Notes under the pieces: generated by a model
What the model saw: only the letters and a program-made list of their open reading frames with translations
Told to the model about the DNA's origin: nothing
The model's database searches: none
Part shown: piece after piece, positions 62,641 to 64,000 of the stretch
Position numbering within the stretch: the stretch's first letter is position 1
How the letters are laid out: each line of letters begins with the position of its first letter
Assembly (NCBI GenBank): GCA_030762175.1
Contig: CM060833.1
Location: 66,232,501 to 66,296,500, forward strand
Source: Metallyticus violacea
Taxonomy: Eukaryota; Arthropoda; Insecta; Mantodea; Metallyticidae
Direction: 5' to 3'
Length of the DNA stretch: 64,000 nucleotides
Translations under genes and position numbers: made by a program

Positions 62641-64000
62641 CTTGGCGAGAGCAAGCACATAAAATGTCTGTTGCTGCGGAACAGTTGGTACACTGCTCTC
62701 TCCAATGGCATACAGATAATCTGTGGAGGAGATAACATCAACTGAGCTCAAGGTCGTTCGAGGGTGTGCTGGACTGTTCACCACTCTCGCTGTGGGCCGC
62801 GCACAACCAATTTGTGTTTGTAATTGCTACCACATCGGAGTCGGGAAGAGGTGAGGCGGTTTTCCTCGTAGGCGGCTCGCGGGAGTGGCGCAAATCCGAT
62901 GCTCATCTTCTAATCACGATTACTTGTTGCCTGTCGTGATCACCTTGAGTAATTGGTTCTTGCTGTATATTTACCCGAGGGTCCTATCTCGAACCTCGGG
63001 TATCTCGGGCGCCCGATATAACTGTTTTGTGCTCTCAAGGTCACGGGAGAAGGGAGGTGAAGGAAGATGAGGCACTGCTTCATTTTAATATTTGATGCAT
63101 TTATTTGAAGATAAATTTATGGACTGCCACCTGGTTCGCTGTCATTAACTGGCGAAGTTATCTTGCTGCCCGAACATGCGATTCTCGGAGAGGATCTGAC
63201 AGTACGCAATAATTTAATGTTCGCAAATTATAATAGTCTTGCGAACTTAAAAGGCATGCTAAAACAAGAGGGTTGGAACCGTGCAAGCTCGTACTCTTGA
63301 GAAACTGAATGGGCTGCACTGAACGATTCCGCGTGAGCTGATCTGGCTCGGAAGAAGTTAAACCGAAAACTGAGCCTGTCAACCGCGTCGCTGAAAGTTG
63401 TAAAACTGACTTCTGAACGAACTGCCTTCTGCAAACTGCGAAACTGCCCTGTATTCTGCAAACTTCGAACTGCAATAACTGTGCTAAACTTTAGCGTTTT
63501 TTTTTTCCCCCTTATATACTATCAGTGAATTGTCACCTCGTGGTTTTCTTAGTTAACAGAGGTTTTCATGAGCGAACCCATGAGAGCTGGGCTTTCAAAA
63601 TTCTTGAATGTGGTAGGCGAGTTCTAGCCCACCTACACGCGCTAACTTTTAATTCTTCAAAACCTTCGTCTGCAATAGGTTGACTTTTAAACATACGACC
63701 ACGTGGTGTGAGAGGTCACTCACACGTTCATCGGCTACTTGTAATGACTCGGAAAGAATTTGGCAGCTAGCAAAAATATAAACGGCTTTTGTTTCAGCCT
63801 TCTTCTGCCCAGGTGTATCTTTGCACTGTTTCCGTTGGCGGTGTTCGCTTGAGGCTATATGGGGCGGCACCAGGCAACCTTCCCATGTACACACTGTTCC
63901 TTGTTAAATGTCATTTATCTGGTATGTAAATTCGCTTACGGGCGGGTGGGTGTGTGAAGATCTGTCACAAGGGTTTCTCGTCTACACTTTTTATAGAAAT
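62641..64000. other. CpG- and GC-richer terminal stretch, unassigned
   Basis: This part has balanced base composition and many CpGs, unlike the rest of the window. Minus-strand frames at 63158-63475 and 63649-63894 are open but match no family I know and lack clear splice sites. An AACTGC-type short repeat lies at 63420-63475 (AACTGCCTTCTGCAAACTGC). It may be an LTR, a promoter region or part of a larger young transposon. Confidence 0.3.

Overview
The window is eukaryotic nuclear DNA, almost certainly from an arthropod and probably an insect with a large, repeat-rich, AT-rich genome. The evidence is spliced exons in very long introns, Penelope-like retroelements (PLEs), several tRNA-derived SINE families, and mariner and IS630-like DNA transposons. 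There is no bacterial operon structure, and most open frames are short and spurious. The exact order cannot be read from the sequence.

Two host genes are visible, both incomplete. The first, on the + strand, is the 3' end of the mitochondrial aspartate/glutamate carrier gene (aralar1/citrin, SLC25A12/13 family). Its penultimate coding exon is 11475-11565 and its last is 30954-31128, separated by a 19.4 kb intron filled with transposons. Everything upstream of 11475 is therefore probably aralar intron, and what follows 31128 is 3' UTR and then intergenic DNA. The second, on the - strand, is the 3' part of a gene with a CAP/SCP (cysteine-rich secretory protein) domain end (54196-54290). It joins in matching phase to an exon with a Gln/Ser/Tyr/Asn-rich tail (51399-51922).

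The rest is mobile DNA. PLE copies lie at 1-660, 2860-3415, 21386-23222, 24875-25960 and 27033-28062. They carry broken reverse transcriptase and GIY-YIG nuclease sequence, and several have long inverted terminal repeats. There are also coding-free palindromic or solo PLE ends at 4189-4285, 29503-29712, 42999-43121, 49856-50045 and 52204-52416. Five of these termini fold as type-I hammerhead ribozymes whose stems I and II vary by compensatory change. This is the most interesting system in the window.

Four SINE families are present. SINE-A is tRNA-derived, about 295 bp, with an AAATAAA-type tail. SINE-B has a Leu/Ser-like tRNA head and an ATTC-type tail. SINE-C is a short inverted pair at 36.7-37.2 kb. 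The fourth has a tRNA-Ile-like head near 39.5 kb. Several copies have exact target-site duplications, and some are nested inside DNA transposons.

DNA transposons include a 2.2 kb IS630/mariner-superfamily element with ~330 bp inverted repeats (46207-48406), a 2.7 kb relative (38905-41627), a third fragment (61480-62640), an old true mariner (16330-17430), and two small remnants. A 607 bp near-identical tandem duplication lies at 54688-55900. CpG-containing sequence is concentrated in the young elements and in the last 7 kb.
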